Notes under the pieces: model-generated | Database searches by the model: none | The model's input: only the letters and a program-made list of their open reading frames with translations | What the model was told of the DNA's origin: nothing | In this document: piece after piece, positions 25,783 through 35,533 of the stretch | Layout: the number at the start of each line of letters is the position of its first letter | Numbering within the stretch: the stretch's first letter is position 1 | NCBI RefSeq assembly: GCF_947503125.1 | Contig: NZ_CANNCR010000001.1 | Span: 62,001 to 126,000 of the forward strand | Length of the DNA: 64,000 bases | Source: an uncultured Metabacillus sp. | GTDB lineage: Bacteria; Bacillota; Bacilli; Bacillales; Bacillaceae | Direction: 5' to 3' | Position numbers and translations under genes: made by a program

Positions 25783-26790
25783 CTATTTAGCAGTTTTCAA
25801 TAATTTGCTAATGACTGTTAACGATCTGCCTGTACCAATTGCAACACATTCCAAAGGATTTGGAGCTATATGAACAGGAACAACGATTTCTTGACTTAAC
25901 CATTCCTGAATCCCTTTCATTAAAGCTCCGCCACCTGATAAGATGACACCGCGATCAACGATGTCACCACTGAGTTCAGGAGGGCAGTCCTCAAGAGTAG
26001 CTCGGATCGCTTCTAAAATATGCAGTAAGGATTCCTTCATTGCTTCTTGCATTTCATAAGAAGAAACTGAAATGGTCTTTGGCAATCCCGTAACTAAATC
26101 TCGGCCGCGAATGTCCATTGTTTCCTTTTCGTGCTCAACTAATGCGTAGCCAATTTCCATCTTCATTTGTTCAGCCGTACGTTCACCTATTAATAGATTA
26201 TAATTTTTACGAATGTATTGAATAATATCTTCGTCTAATTGGTCACCGGCAATACGAATGGAATGAACTGATACAACCCCGCCAAAGGAGATAATCGCAA
26301 CTTCAGTTGTCCCGCCGCCAATATCGACAACAACATTTGCGATCGGTTCATCTACAGGCAGGTCGGCCCCAATCGCTGCTGCTACAGGCTCTTCAATTAA
26401 ATGAACTTGCTTTGCGCCAGAGCTTTTGATCGCATCTTGAATCGCTCTTCTTTCAACAGATGTTGCTCCAGAAGGTGTACAAACAACTACAGTAGGTTTT
26501 CTCATAGAAATTCCCAGTTTACGTGAGGCAATTTTCATAATATGTCTCAACATATCTGTGGTAATATCATAATCAGCAATAACCCCATCTTTAAGAGGTC
26601 TTACTGCAACAATCTTACCAGGTGTTTTTCCGATCATACTTTTCGCCTCTGAACCAACGGCTAAAACCTTCTTTGTCGTTGTATCAATGGCAACAACAGA
26701 TGGTTCATTAAGAACGATTCCTTTATTTTTGCTATAAACCAATATATTTGCGGTACCTAAATCTATCCCAATTTCAGTATTTGATAACAT
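25783..26790 (-). CDS. mreBH: MreB-family actin MreBH
   Basis: This 335-residue bacterial actin guides cell-wall synthesis along the cylinder. The phosphate-1 loop [13 protein letters not shown] (about 7-19) is intact, as are the phosphate-2 loop [18 protein letters not shown] (about 155-172) and the adenosine segment [12 protein letters not shown]. The position after ykpA-type genes, and the single copy away from mreCD, point to MreBH rather than MreB or Mbl. In B. subtilis this paralogue positions the hydrolase LytE and is induced by sigma-I. Confidence 0.85.
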   Translation of the reverse strand: MLSNTEIGIDLGTANILVYSKNKGIVLNEPSVVAIDTTTKKVLAVGSEAKSMIGKTPGKIVAVRPLKDGVIADYDITTDMLRHIMKIASRKLGISMRKPTVVVCTPSGATSVERRAIQDAIKSSGAKQVHLIEEPVAAAIGADLPVDEPIANVVVDIGGGTTEVAIISFGGVVSVHSIRIAGDQLDEDIIQYIRKNYNLLIGERTAEQMKMEIGYALVEHEKETMDIRGRDLVTGLPKTISVSSYEMQEAMKESLLHILEAIRATLEDCPPELSGDIVDRGVILSGGGALMKGIQEWLSQEIVVPVHIAPNPLECVAIGTGRSLTVISKLLKTAK

Positions 26791-26849
26791 AATTTAAAAA
26801 AACCTCTTTCCTTCCATACTTTTATTATAATATTTGTAGAAGTTTGTTG

Positions 26850-26861
26850 TTTTTTGGGGGT
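26850..26861 (-). promoter_or_regulatory. Sigma-I-like -35 motif upstream of mreBH
   Basis: On the minus strand ACCCCCAAAAAA starts at 26861, about 70 bases before the mreBH start. ACCCCC/CCCYYAAAA is the reported -35 type for SigI. No clear CGAA -10 is found at the right spacing (CAAA only). A TATAAT further down may be a separate sigma-A -10. Confidence 0.3.
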
Positions 26862-26978
26862 TATCATCATTTTGAAAATATATCGTCATGAATTTGTTAT
26901 ATTACCGAAATAAAATTGATTTTGCAAAAGAGATAAAATTCGATTTTAACAGAATTCGAAATGGAACGATTTAAACAT

Positions 26979-26986
26979 GATATACT
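26979..26986 (+). promoter_or_regulatory. Extended -10 element of recQ
   Basis: TGATATACT (TGn plus TATACT) lies 46 bases before the recQ start. No good -35 is present at 16-18 bases, as is usual for extended -10 promoters. Confidence 0.4.
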
Positions 26987-27031
26987 TAAAATAGTAAAGG
27001 AAAGAGAATGTATTAGAGCTAGGGTGATTAA

Positions 27032-29167
27032 ATGTTACAGCAAGCTGAAAAACGATTAAAGGAATACTTTGGATATACTTCTTTCCGAAAGGGACAAAAA
27101 GAGATAATAGAGAGTGTCTTAAAGGGAAAGGATACATTAGCGATCATGCCGACAGGTGGAGGAAAATCAATTTGTTATCAAGTGCCGGCATTACTTATGG
27201 ATGGTATGACCATTGTGATATCGCCATTAATCTCGTTAATGAAGGATCAAGTTGATGCGTTAACAAGCATTGGTATTTCATCAACATTTATCAATAGCAG
27301 TTTAACAGCAAAAGAAGTAAAAGAAAGAATAGCGGAGATAGAAGAGGGAGCGTATAAAATCCTCTATATTGCCCCTGAGCGTCTTGAAGTAGAATCTTTT
27401 CGTACGTTTCTTTTAACGATGAATGTCTCAATGGTTGCAGTTGATGAGGCTCATTGTATTTCTCAATGGGGCCATGATTTTCGACCAAGCTATCGCAGCA
27501 TAAAAAGGATGATTACTGCTTTTGTGAAAAAACCGCTTATATTGGCGCTGACAGCGACAGCAACAAAGGAAGTAACCGAAGATATATGTGAGCTTTTAAA
27601 TATCCCCGCTTCATCTACGTATGTAACAGGTTTTGCACGGGATAATTTAACCTTTAATGTGATTAAGGGTGAAAATAAACGTGATTATATTATGCGATAT
27701 GTGAAGGCAAATCGTGATCAGGCAGGTATTATTTATGCTGCTACAAGAAAAGAAGTAGACGATTTATCGCAATTCTTAAAAAAGAATGGTATAAAAGCGG
27801 GAAAATACCATGCCGGATTAGCAGAACATGAACGTGCAGAGCAGCAGGATCAATTTCTTTTTGATCAGCTTGATGTTATGGTGGCAACAAATGCATTTGG
27901 AATGGGAATCAATAAATCCAATGTCCGATTTGTCATTCATCACAATTTGCCAAAAAATATTGAAGCGTATTATCAGGAAGCGGGTCGTGCAGGACGGGAT
28001 GGAGAAAAAAGTGAATGTGCGATTTTGTTTGCCGCTCAAGATATTCAATTGCAGAAATTTTTAATCGAGCAGTCAACATTAAGTCCTGATAAAAAAGTAC
28101 ATGAATATCAAAAGCTTCAACAGATGGTGGATCTTTGTCATACTGAAAAATGTCTGCAAACTTATATCATTGAATACTTCGGAGAAACGACTCCACATGC
28201 TCCTTGTGGGCGATGCATGAATTGTACAGATACCCGTTCTAAAATCGATGTGACGAGAGAAGCATTAATGATTTTTTCATGTGTCAAGCGAATGGGTGAG
28301 AGATTTGGGAAAACCCTTGTAGCACAAGTTTTAAAAGGGTCAAATAATAAGCGAATTAACCAGTTTGGTTTTCACAAACTATCAACCTACAGTTTGATGA
28401 AGGAAAAAACAGAAAAACAAATTGTCGATTTAATCGATTTTTTAATAGCAGAAGGATACCTATCACTCACAAATGATAAGTATCCAGTTTTAATGTTAAG
28501 CAACAAAGCAAGAGAAGTTATCGTCGATAAGCAGCAGATATTTAAGAAAGAACTAGTGAAAATCAAATCGATTGAGGTAAACGATGATTTATTTGAAAGA
28601 CTTAAGCTGGTTAGACGTGAATTGTCTGTACAGCTGGGAGTACCCCCTTATATTATTTTCTCAGATAGTAGTTTACGAGATATGAGCTCTAAGTGCCCAA
28701 CAACTGAGAATGAGTTTTTGCAAGTAAAAGGTGTAGCCAAAACAAAATTAGAGCATTATGGTGAAAAATTCATATCCGCTATATGTGAGTTCATGAACGT
28801 TGAGAGAACCAGTTCGGATCAGTTGCAAGGACGGGTAGCTGCTGACTACATTGTAAGTGATAAAACCGCTAGCCATCTCATTAGCTATCAATTATTTCAA
28901 GACGGTAAATCGATAAAGGAGATTAGTGAATCACGTGGTTTATCGGTCATTACTGTGCAAAACCATTTAATTCGGGCAGTTGAAGAAGGGAATCCGATAG
29001 AGTGGTCTGAAATAATGACAGAAGCACAAGAAGCATTAATCGCTGAAAAAATAATCGAGCTGGGCACAGATATGCTTAAACCATTAAAAGAGGCTCTTCC
29101 AGAAGATATTGATTATTTTCAAATAAAAGCTGCAGTTTGTAAATTGAAGCTAAAAAGCCTTAAATAA
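27032..29167 (+). CDS. recQ: RecQ-family ATP-dependent DNA helicase
   Basis: This 711-residue 3'-5' helicase has Walker A MPTGGGKS (39-46), DEAH at 138-141 within VAVDEAHCISQWGHDF, and motif VI QEAGRAGRDG. A zinc-binding RQC region follows with the CGRCMNC cysteines (about 390-400). Next come an HRDC-like helical segment (about 510-590) and an extra C-terminal helix-turn-helix domain (about 615-705, including SKEISESRGLSVITVQNHL-type residues). The full-length layout fits RecQ rather than the shorter RecS. Single gene, with a strong terminator. Confidence 0.92.
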   Translation: MLQQAEKRLKEYFGYTSFRKGQKEIIESVLKGKDTLAIMPTGGGKSICYQVPALLMDGMTIVISPLISLMKDQVDALTSIGISSTFINSSLTAKEVKERIAEIEEGAYKILYIAPERLEVESFRTFLLTMNVSMVAVDEAHCISQWGHDFRPSYRSIKRMITAFVKKPLILALTATATKEVTEDICELLNIPASSTYVTGFARDNLTFNVIKGENKRDYIMRYVKANRDQAGIIYAATRKEVDDLSQFLKKNGIKAGKYHAGLAEHERAEQQDQFLFDQLDVMVATNAFGMGINKSNVRFVIHHNLPKNIEAYYQEAGRAGRDGEKSECAILFAAQDIQLQKFLIEQSTLSPDKKVHEYQKLQQMVDLCHTEKCLQTYIIEYFGETTPHAPCGRCMNCTDTRSKIDVTREALMIFSCVKRMGERFGKTLVAQVLKGSNNKRINQFGFHKLSTYSLMKEKTEKQIVDLIDFLIAEGYLSLTNDKYPVLMLSNKAREVIVDKQQIFKKELVKIKSIEVNDDLFERLKLVRRELSVQLGVPPYIIFSDSSLRDMSSKCPTTENEFLQVKGVAKTKLEHYGEKFISAICEFMNVERTSSDQLQGRVAADYIVSDKTASHLISYQLFQDGKSIKEISESRGLSVITVQNHLIRAVEEGNPIEWSEIMTEAQEALIAEKIIELGTDMLKPLKEALPEDIDYFQIKAAVCKLKLKSLK

Positions 29168-29174
29168 TTTTATG

Positions 29175-29212
29175 AAAAAACCGTTCACTTTTCAAAAATT
29201 GAACGGTTTTTT
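29175..29212. terminator. Bidirectional terminator between recQ and the AbrB-family gene
   Basis: AAAAAACCGTTCA and TGAACGGTTTTTT form a perfect stem with T runs in both directions. Confidence 0.9.
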
Positions 29213-29220
29213 CTGTCCTA

Positions 29221-30300
29221 TTACGCAGAATGACTATTTTCACCTAATTGTTTATTGACTCTAACTCTCTTTAATCCATACTTTAATATGCTTGGGACAA
29301 AGCTAATAATAAAAAGCAAGCGAATAAATTGCAGGGAGCTGACAACAGCGGGATCTGCCCCAATTGTTGATGCCGTTAACACCATCTCGACAAGACCGCC
29401 TGGTGCCAGTGAGAGCATCGCTGTTGCTAGGTCCAAATCAGTTAACAAGGTGAACAAATAGCCTAAACAAAAACTTGTTCCAATTAACAAAATCGTACCC
29501 GCAAAATATAATCCGCAATACTTACCACCCTTTTTCAAATCGGTAAAGGTGATCATCAATCCAAACCCAATTCCAATCGTTAATTGTGCAAAGACTAAAA
29601 ATAAATCATTGAAGTTAGGGAAAGAAATGCCGCTTATATTGAGTAATGCAGTCGTTAGCAGGGGACCAATAACAAAGGCAGCAGGTACTTTTGATCTTAT
29701 TAACCAGCCGACAAAACCTGCCAATAAAAACCATCCATAAGATAAAAACCCGCCTTCATTGGTAATCGTTTGTATTGGCTGCATTCCTGACTGTGGCTCA
29801 AACATATGAAGTATGGCAAAAGGAACAAAAAAGACCACTGTTAAAAGCCTGACAGTTTGAAAAATTGTTACTAAAGATGAATTAGCTTGAAGTGATTCAC
29901 TCGCTGCAACCATTTCTGATAACCCGCCAGGTATTGAAGCAAATATACTTGTATTTTTATCAATATTTACAATCTTGCTTATCAGCAGGGCATTTATGAT
30001 ACTAATGATGATCAATATGATTGTTGTAGCTAAGAATGGAAGCACATATGGTCCAACTGTGAGAAAGGTTTCCTTTGTGAAAGAAAGGCCAAATGAAATA
30101 CCTAAAATGATAAAGGAACCATTTTTTAATACAATGGGTTGAATTAAATTTTTTTGATTAACGAAGATCGATCTCCAGATGATCAAAAAGGACATTGGTC
30201 CTAAAATCCATGCAAGAGGCACATGACATATATGGAAAAGAAAACCGCCGCATATACCTAACACGTATGGAAAGAGGATATTGTATATCTTGTTATGCAT
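29221..30300 (-). CDS. AbrB-family (duplicated) integral membrane protein
   Basis: This 359-residue protein has about ten membrane helices in two repeats. Each repeat has the family box in which a proline-glycine-glycine loop meets a helix: ASIPGGLSEMVAAS (about 118-131) and LSLAPGGLVEMVLTAS (about 296-311). It belongs to the AbrB/ammonia-monooxygenase-like membrane family (a transporter of unknown substrate), not the AbrB transition-state DNA-binding protein. Ribosome binding site GGGGGAGTG precedes ATG. Transcribed alone. Confidence 0.82.
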   Translation of the reverse strand: MHNKIYNILFPYVLGICGGFLFHICHVPLAWILGPMSFLIIWRSIFVNQKNLIQPIVLKNGSFIILGISFGLSFTKETFLTVGPYVLPFLATTIILIIISIINALLISKIVNIDKNTSIFASIPGGLSEMVAASESLQANSSLVTIFQTVRLLTVVFFVPFAILHMFEPQSGMQPIQTITNEGGFLSYGWFLLAGFVGWLIRSKVPAAFVIGPLLTTALLNISGISFPNFNDLFLVFAQLTIGIGFGLMITFTDLKKGGKYCGLYFAGTILLIGTSFCLGYLFTLLTDLDLATAMLSLAPGGLVEMVLTASTIGADPAVVSSLQFIRLLFIISFVPSILKYGLKRVRVNKQLGENSHSA

Positions 30301-30516
30301 TTCACTCCCCCTTTTATTTGCTGTTGATTTTATTTTACCATTAATTCAAGAATATTTGGAAAAAGTATGGCTGACGTTTAGCGGTAGGCATTTACTCTTA
30401 TGCTCTATAAAAAATAATGAAATTGTGGTACGATTTTCTCGTTAAGATCTTTTGAGTGAGTAAACGTTATCTAAATGTTTAACAACAGCACGTTTATAGT
30501 TTGCGGAGGTAGACGA

Positions 30517-31179
30517 ATGAAAAAGGAATATGCAGTAATCGGACTTGGGCGATTCGGCGGTAGTATTTGTAGGGCTCTTAGTGAAGAGGGCTTAGAAGTA
30601 ATGGCAATCGATATTGATGAGGATAAGGTTAATGAGTTTGCAAATGTTGCTTCACATGCAGTAGTTGGTGATACGACTGATGAAACGGTATTAAAAAGTT
30701 TAGGCATCCGCAATTTTGACCATGTAATAGTGGCGATTGGAGATAATATTCAAGCAAGTATTCTAACCACATTAATACTCAAGGAATTAGGTGTTCGGGA
30801 TATTACGGTAAAAGCAACGAATGACTATCATGAAAAGGTTCTTTCTAAAATAGGGGCAGATCGCATTGTTCACCCTGAACGTGATATGGGGAGAAGAATT
30901 GCCCATAAAATTGTTTCCAACAATGTATTGGACTATTTGGAGCTTTCTGAAGAGCATAGTATCGTAGAGATCGTTGCAAATGAACGGATTCATGGTAATT
31001 CAATAATGGATTTGGATATACGTGCAAAATACGGGATCAATATTGTTGCGGTAAAACGGAATAAAGACATTATTGTATCACCCCAAGCTAATGAGGTCAT
31101 TCGGAAAAATGATATTATGATTGTTATTGGCGCAGATACAGACATCAACCGTTTTGAGAAACGGTTAATGGGTGATTAA
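30517..31179 (+). CDS. ktrC: Potassium channel gating subunit KtrC (RCK protein)
   Basis: This 220-residue cytoplasmic gating ring subunit controls a Ktr potassium transporter. RCK_N (about 3-125) has the nucleotide motif VIGLGRFGGS with the following acidic MAIDIDEDK. RCK_C (about 140-218) is the domain that binds c-di-AMP in related proteins. ATG at 30517 is chosen because GGAGG is seven bases before it; upstream codons in the frame lack support. The position next to rnjA matches B. subtilis ktrC (ykqB). The partner KtrD is not in the window. Confidence 0.9.
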   Translation: MKKEYAVIGLGRFGGSICRALSEEGLEVMAIDIDEDKVNEFANVASHAVVGDTTDETVLKSLGIRNFDHVIVAIGDNIQASILTTLILKELGVRDITVKATNDYHEKVLSKIGADRIVHPERDMGRRIAHKIVSNNVLDYLELSEEHSIVEIVANERIHGNSIMDLDIRAKYGINIVAVKRNKDIIVSPQANEVIRKNDIMIVIGADTDINRFEKRLMGD

Positions 31180-31214
31180 CAGAAAGACCTTGTACTGACT
31201 GTTTATTGTTATAG

Positions 31215-31247
31215 AAAAGGGCTGTCTCAAACTGAGACAGCCCTTTT
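31215..31247. terminator. Perfect GGCTGTCTCA terminator between ktrC and rnjA
   Basis: AAAAGGGCTGTCTCA and TGAGACAGCCCTTTT pair perfectly around a three-base loop, with T runs in both directions. Confidence 0.93.
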
Positions 31248-31266
31248 AAATATTACGAATAGTTAA

Positions 31267-32934
31267 TTATACCTCCATGATGATCGGCAGGATCATTGGA
31301 CGACGTTTCGTTTTTTCATAAAGAAACGGAGCAAGTGTATCGGTAATTTCGTTTTTAATTTCTGACCATTGACTCGTTCGACGTTCCATAATTTTTGATA
31401 AATGCTTCGTAATTAGTGATTGAGCATCATTAATTAAGTCACCGGATTCGCGCATATAAACAAATCCACGAGAAATGATATCTGGACCAGCTGCAATTTT
31501 GAAGTCTTTCATGTTAATGCTGACAACGACAATGACAAGTCCTTCTTCAGAAAGAATTCTTCGATCACGAAGAACAATATTTCCAATATCACCAATACCG
31601 CTGCCATCAATATAAACGGAGCCTGATGGAATTTTACCTGCAATCCCTACTTCATTGTCGCCAATTGCCAATACCTCACCATTATCCATAATAAAACAGT
31701 TTTCTGGTTCGACTCCACAGTCTACAGCATGCTTTGCGTGCATTTTTTGCATGCGATATTCCCCATGGATTGGCATAAAGTATTTTGGTTTCATTAAGCG
31801 AAGCATAAGTTTTTGCTCTTCTTGACCGCCATGTCCTGATGTATGAATATCATTAAATGGACCATGGATGACTTCTGCACCAGCACGGAAGAGCTGATTA
31901 ATTGTTTTACTAACACTTAATGTGTTCCCTGGGATCGGTGAAGACGAGAAGACTACATTATCACCAGGGATAATTTGTATTTGACGGTGTGTACCGTTAG
32001 CAATCCGTGAAAGTGCTGCCATTGGTTCTCCTTGACTTCCGGTACATAGAATTGTGACTCGGTGTGCTGGCATGCGATTGATTTCATGTGCATCAACAAA
32101 TGTATCTTTAGGACAGCTAATGTATCCTAAATCTTGTCCAATTTGAATGGCCGCTTCCATACTTCTACCAAACACCGCAATTTTGCGATTATTTGTAACT
32201 GCCGCCTCAACAACTTGCTGCAGGCGGTGAATATTTGATGCAAATGTTGCAAAAATAATTCGGCCATCCACCTTGCGGAAAATTTCATGAATGCTCTCGC
32301 CGACACGTCTTTCTGACATAGTAAAATTAGGAATCTCACTATTCGTACTATCGGAAAGTAAACAAAGGACGCCATCACGTCCAATCTCAGCCATTTTCGT
32401 TAAGTTTGCTGGCTCTCCGACTGGTGTGAAGTCAAATTTAAAGTCACCGGTATGTACAATATTCCCTGGAGGTGTTTTGACGACAATTCCATATGAATCA
32501 GGGATGCTATGTGTTGTTCTAAAGAACGTAACTGATGTCTTTCTAAATTTAATAATGTCATCTTCTTTAATCTCAATTAATTTTGTTTGACGTAATAAAC
32601 CGTGCTCTTCTAGTTTGTTTCTCAATAACCCTAATGCAAGTTTCCCGCCATAAATCGGAATATTTACTTGGCGAAGTAAATAAGGAATGCCTCCAATATG
32701 GTCTTCGTGTCCGTGCGTAATAAATAGTCCTTTAATTTTTTCTTCGTTTTTTTGTAAATATGTGTAATCGGGAATGACGTAATCAATTCCAAGCAGCTCG
32801 TCCTCCGGGAACTTTATTCCTGCGTCAATTAGGACGATTTCATCCTGGAATTGAACACCGTACGTGTTTTTGCCAATTTCACCGAGTCCGCCTAAGGCAA
32901 ACACGGCAACTTGGTCATTTTTTACAAATTTCAT
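31267..32934 (-). CDS. rnjA: Ribonuclease J1
   Basis: This 555-residue metallo-beta-lactamase/beta-CASP nuclease has 5'-3' exonuclease and endonuclease activity in mRNA decay and 16S maturation. The zinc ligands are visible in [10 protein letters not shown] (His74, His76, Asp78, His79), and [11 protein letters not shown] supplies later ligands. The beta-CASP region and the C-terminal domain complete it. ATG at 32934 is used, five bases after the rpoY stop. A longer frame from TTG at 32943 would overlap rpoY and adds only three residues. The operon order rpoY-rnjA is conserved in bacilli. Confidence 0.95.
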   Translation of the reverse strand: MKFVKNDQVAVFALGGLGEIGKNTYGVQFQDEIVLIDAGIKFPEDELLGIDYVIPDYTYLQKNEEKIKGLFITHGHEDHIGGIPYLLRQVNIPIYGGKLALGLLRNKLEEHGLLRQTKLIEIKEDDIIKFRKTSVTFFRTTHSIPDSYGIVVKTPPGNIVHTGDFKFDFTPVGEPANLTKMAEIGRDGVLCLLSDSTNSEIPNFTMSERRVGESIHEIFRKVDGRIIFATFASNIHRLQQVVEAAVTNNRKIAVFGRSMEAAIQIGQDLGYISCPKDTFVDAHEINRMPAHRVTILCTGSQGEPMAALSRIANGTHRQIQIIPGDNVVFSSSPIPGNTLSVSKTINQLFRAGAEVIHGPFNDIHTSGHGGQEEQKLMLRLMKPKYFMPIHGEYRMQKMHAKHAVDCGVEPENCFIMDNGEVLAIGDNEVGIAGKIPSGSVYIDGSGIGDIGNIVLRDRRILSEEGLVIVVVSINMKDFKIAAGPDIISRGFVYMRESGDLINDAQSLITKHLSKIMERRTSQWSEIKNEITDTLAPFLYEKTKRRPMILPIIMEV

Positions 32935-32939
32935 AACGA

Positions 32940-33149
32940 TCAAATCTCCAATACTTTGTAATTTTCACTTTGTTTTTCATATTCTAAATATGCTCCATCT
33001 ATAGGCGTAATATATTCTATATTATAAGAACGGTCTTTTAGCTTAGAGCGTACTTCCCCTTCAGATGTTGCTTCAATATAAAGAGTGTTTGTTCTTTCTC
33101 GAACAGGAACCTCTGAAATTTCATCTTGATAGTACACTTTGAAAATCAT
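32940..33149 (-). CDS. rpoY: RNA polymerase epsilon subunit RpoY
   Basis: This 69-residue small accessory subunit of Firmicutes RNA polymerase starts [20 protein letters not shown] and has the expected small alpha/beta size. It is directly upstream of rnjA and on the same strand, as ykzG (rpoY) is in B. subtilis. AAGGAGAG lies before ATG. It couples transcription and decay genes in one transcript. Confidence 0.9.
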   Translation of the reverse strand: MIFKVYYQDEISEVPVRERTNTLYIEATSEGEVRSKLKDRSYNIEYITPIDGAYLEYEKQSENYKVLEI

Positions 33150-33237
33150 TTACCAAATCTCTCCTTAACTTCCGTATGTTAGACTAACTTTTTCTATTAT
33201 ATGCGATATTTACTTACAAGCCAAGCCTAGAGGGGAA

Positions 33238-33268
33238 TGTGTCGAATCTTCTTTTCATTTGCGACACA
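33238..33268. repeat. Hairpin TGTGTCG...CGACACA
   Basis: TGTGTCGAAT and ATTTGCGACACA pair with one bulge. It lies between the 23-codon ORF and rpoY. It has no T run, so it is not an obvious terminator. It could sit in the rpoY-rnjA leader. Confidence 0.4.
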
Positions 33269-33331
33269 ATTCTTCCAATATACCCTTTTATTTTTAATAT
33301 TTGTACTCAGATACATGGAAAAATGATAAGA

Positions 33332-33403
33332 CTAGGCAATCATTTTGCGTTTTAAGAGATGTTTCCATTGTCTTTTTAATGATCGTTTAATTCTTTTTAA
33401 CAT
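33332..33403 (-). CDS. Very small basic peptide ORF, 23 aa
   Basis: GGAGGAAAGCTTAC immediately precedes ATG at 33403 on the minus strand, an excellent ribosome binding site with eight to nine bases of spacing. The 23-codon frame ends at TAG. The product begins MLKRIKRSLKRQWKHLLKRK. Eleven of its 23 residues are Lys, Arg or His, spaced as an amphipathic helix. It lies 182 bases upstream of rpoY on the same strand. It could be a leader peptide, a nucleic-acid- or membrane-binding peptide, or a chance frame. I do not recognise it. Confidence 0.45.
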   Translation of the reverse strand: MLKRIKRSLKRQWKHLLKRKMIA

Positions 33404-33640
33404 GTAAGCTTTCCTCCTTCTTTTTTGAATAACTGGCAAATAACGCCCTTTATACTTGAAATAATTCGATGAGATCCGACCAATATATACTTTTTCAAAG
33501 GTAGTATATGTAGAATGAATAAATCACTTACATGGGTATTCGTGGAAATTAATAAATCTTGCTAGGTGTCCTTAACTCGGCTAATATGGTAAAGTTTAAG
33601 TTGTTAGTTAATTTTTATAGTTATTAGAGTAAGGAGCTTG
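33404..33640. other. Intergenic region between divergent peptide ORF and ykrA
   Basis: About 240 bases hold an inverted repeat ATATACT...AGTATAT (33484-33510, 11-base loop), which could be an operator for either direction. AT-rich promoter-like sequence lies before ykrA. No further ORF with a ribosome binding site is seen. Confidence 0.4.
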
Positions 33641-33643
33641 ATG

Positions 33644-34420
33644 ATGAGCGAAAAAGTTATTTTTTTTGATATTGATGGGACGATTCTAGATCATAATAAG
33701 GAAATTCCCAAAACGACTAGAGAAACAATACAAAAACTTAAAAGTGAGGGCCATCATGTTGCGATTGCTACAGGACGTGCGCCTTTTATGTTTGAAGATT
33801 TGCGCAAAGAATTAAATATTCATTCATTTGTTAGTTTTAATGGACAATATGTTGTGTTTGAAGGTGAAGTCATATACGAAAACCCAATAAAAAAGGAAAC
33901 GTTAGAAAATCTTTTACAATTTGCTGACAAAGAAAATCATCCGCTTGTATTTATGAGTGCTGAAAATATGATGTCCACAACAGGCGAACATCCTCTAATA
34001 GAAGAAAGTATGGGTAGTTTGAAATTTACACAGCCTGAAAAAAATCGTAATTATTATCTTGAACGAAATATTTATCAAACGCTATTGTTTTGTGAAATCG
34101 GAGAAGAGGAACGCTACACGAAACAATATTCAGAGCTAAAGCTTATTCGCTGGCATGACGTTTCAACAGATATTTTGCCTGCAAATGGTTCAAAAGCTGA
34201 GGGGATTAAACAATTAGCGAAAAGATTGAATATCCCGAGAGAAAATATTTATGCTTTTGGCGATGGGTTAAATGATCTGGAAATGATCGAATTTGTAGGG
34301 ACAGGAGTAGCAATGGGGAATGCGGTGCCATCCTTAAAGGAAATTGCTGATTTTATCACGAAGCCGGTTGATGAAGACGGCATTCAATTTGGCTGTGAAC
34401 AACTGGGATTATTAAAATAA
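33644..34420 (+). CDS. ykrA: Cof-type HAD-superfamily phosphatase YkrA
   Basis: This 258-residue hydrolase for sugar phosphates or similar small phosphoesters has motif I FFDIDGTILD with Asp9 and Asp11, motif II in IATGRAP and a C2B cap domain (about 85-190). Lys in GSKAEGIK and motif IV FGDGLNDLEMI complete the active site. Three start codons adjoin (TTG 33638, ATG 33641, ATG 33644). The last has the best spacing from AAGGAG. The flanks (rpoY-rnjA, defB) match ykrA of B. subtilis. Substrate not predictable. Confidence 0.85.
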   Translation: MSEKVIFFDIDGTILDHNKEIPKTTRETIQKLKSEGHHVAIATGRAPFMFEDLRKELNIHSFVSFNGQYVVFEGEVIYENPIKKETLENLLQFADKENHPLVFMSAENMMSTTGEHPLIEESMGSLKFTQPEKNRNYYLERNIYQTLLFCEIGEEERYTKQYSELKLIRWHDVSTDILPANGSKAEGIKQLAKRLNIPRENIYAFGDGLNDLEMIEFVGTGVAMGNAVPSLKEIADFITKPVDEDGIQFGCEQLGLLK

Positions 34421-34457
34421 AAGAGGATAGCCCTTCTTATTTTTTATTAATAATAAA

Positions 34458-34500
34458 AAGCGCCTAGGCTCAACTTAGTTGGGTTTAGGCGCTTGTGCTT
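34458..34500 (+). terminator. Terminator of ykrA
   Basis: AAGCGCCTAGGCTCAAC and GTTGGGTTTAGGCGCTT form a 17-base stem around TTA, with TGCTTTTG after it. Its outer bases (AAGCGCCT) resemble the ends of the adjacent structured repeat. Confidence 0.75.
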
Positions 34501-34509
34501 TTGTTCCAC

Positions 34510-34667
34510 TTTAAGAAAGTATAAAACTTTGTACTTGGTTTTAGTGTCTAGCTCCAGCGCCTAGCCCCTCTAGGGTCTAGCCACTCATGAATTGAAGGCA
34601 AAGAACGCCTTCTATTCATGAGTGGCTTATTTGCCCTAGGCTGATCAAGGCGCTTGCACTTTTCTTA
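34510..34667 (+). repeat. Structured intergenic repeat, copy 2
   Basis: The copy begins TTTAAGAAAGTATAAA, then GTGTCTAGCTCCAGCGCC, and ends GGCGCTTGCACTTTTCTTA. The inner hairpin is GCCACTCATGAAT ... ATTCATGAGTGGC around the core GAAGG-caaagaacg-CCTTC. An outer pairing of CTAGGG with CCCTAG and AGCGCC with GGCGCT encloses it. It abuts the defB stop codon (34668-34670). Compared with copy 1 the core is conserved and the stem is changed on both sides. Confidence 0.75.
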
Positions 34668-35222
34668 TTAACGATCAATTGCAATTGCATTTTCTGGTTC
34701 TTGGAAAGGATTTGCTTTGTTGATGTGATCGTAGAACATAATACCATTTAAATGATCTATTTCGTGCTGAAAGACAATGGCTAATAGTCCTTTTAAACGA
34801 ATATCAACTTGTTCACCTTCCAGGTTAGTTGCTTTAACCCGGATTCGAGCATAGCGGGGAACTATTCCAGGGACAGCACGATCAACCGATAGACAACCTT
34901 CACCACTTGTTAAATAACTTTTTTCTAAAGAGTGGCTTACAATTTTCGGATTGAACAGCGCATAGCTGTGCTGTTCTCCTTTTTCATCAACGACATGGAT
35001 TGCGATCATCCGTTTCGAAATATTTATTTGTGGTGCAGCAAGGCCAATTCCAGGTCGCAGCCCATATTTTTCGGATTTTTCCGGATCTTGACTGTTTTTT
35101 ACATAATCAAGCATCTTTACTAATGTTTCTTTATCTTTTTCTGAGGCAGGGATAGGTACTTCCTCTGCAACTTTTCTTAGTGTTGGATGACCTTCTCTAA
35201 TTATATCTTCCATTGTAATCAT
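34668..35222 (-). CDS. defB: Peptide deformylase
   Basis: This 184-residue metalloenzyme removes the N-formyl group from nascent proteins. All three motifs are intact: GIGLAAPQ (58-65), EGCLSV with metal ligand Cys110, and QHEIDHLNG with ligands His153 and His157 and catalytic Glu154. The long insertion around 45-55 marks the type 2 Gram-positive form. ATG at 35222 is chosen because AAAGGAG lies nine bases upstream; the frame extends seven codons further without a site. Position matches ykrB (defB) of B. subtilis. Confidence 0.93.
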   Translation of the reverse strand: MITMEDIIREGHPTLRKVAEEVPIPASEKDKETLVKMLDYVKNSQDPEKSEKYGLRPGIGLAAPQINISKRMIAIHVVDEKGEQHSYALFNPKIVSHSLEKSYLTSGEGCLSVDRAVPGIVPRYARIRVKATNLEGEQVDIRLKGLLAIVFQHEIDHLNGIMFYDHINKANPFQEPENAIAIDR

Positions 35223-35533
35223 GTTGTACACTCCTTTTAACAAACCAACTAATATTTTATTTTAACAAAACCAGTACATTAAAATCTTAAAATGGCCGTA
35301 CTAGTGGATGTAACCTATATGTACTAAATTATTTCGGATATATAAGATTATATAAAAAGATCTGAAAAACGAAAAGAACATTAGCTTTATTAAATTGTAT
35401 TATAAAATCAGTGATTAACAAAAAATATATGTCGACTCTCAAAAAATCATTCTTACCTAGAAGTAGTCCAATTTGATACTGGTATAAATGCTAGATACAT
35501 TCATAAGATATAGTATTGCTCATATGAATAAGA
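35223..35533. other. AT-rich divergent intergenic region
   Basis: About 310 bases between divergent defB and ykyA. I see no ORF with a ribosome binding site and no strong hairpin. Apart from the ykyA promoter at its right edge nothing can be named. Confidence 0.4.
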
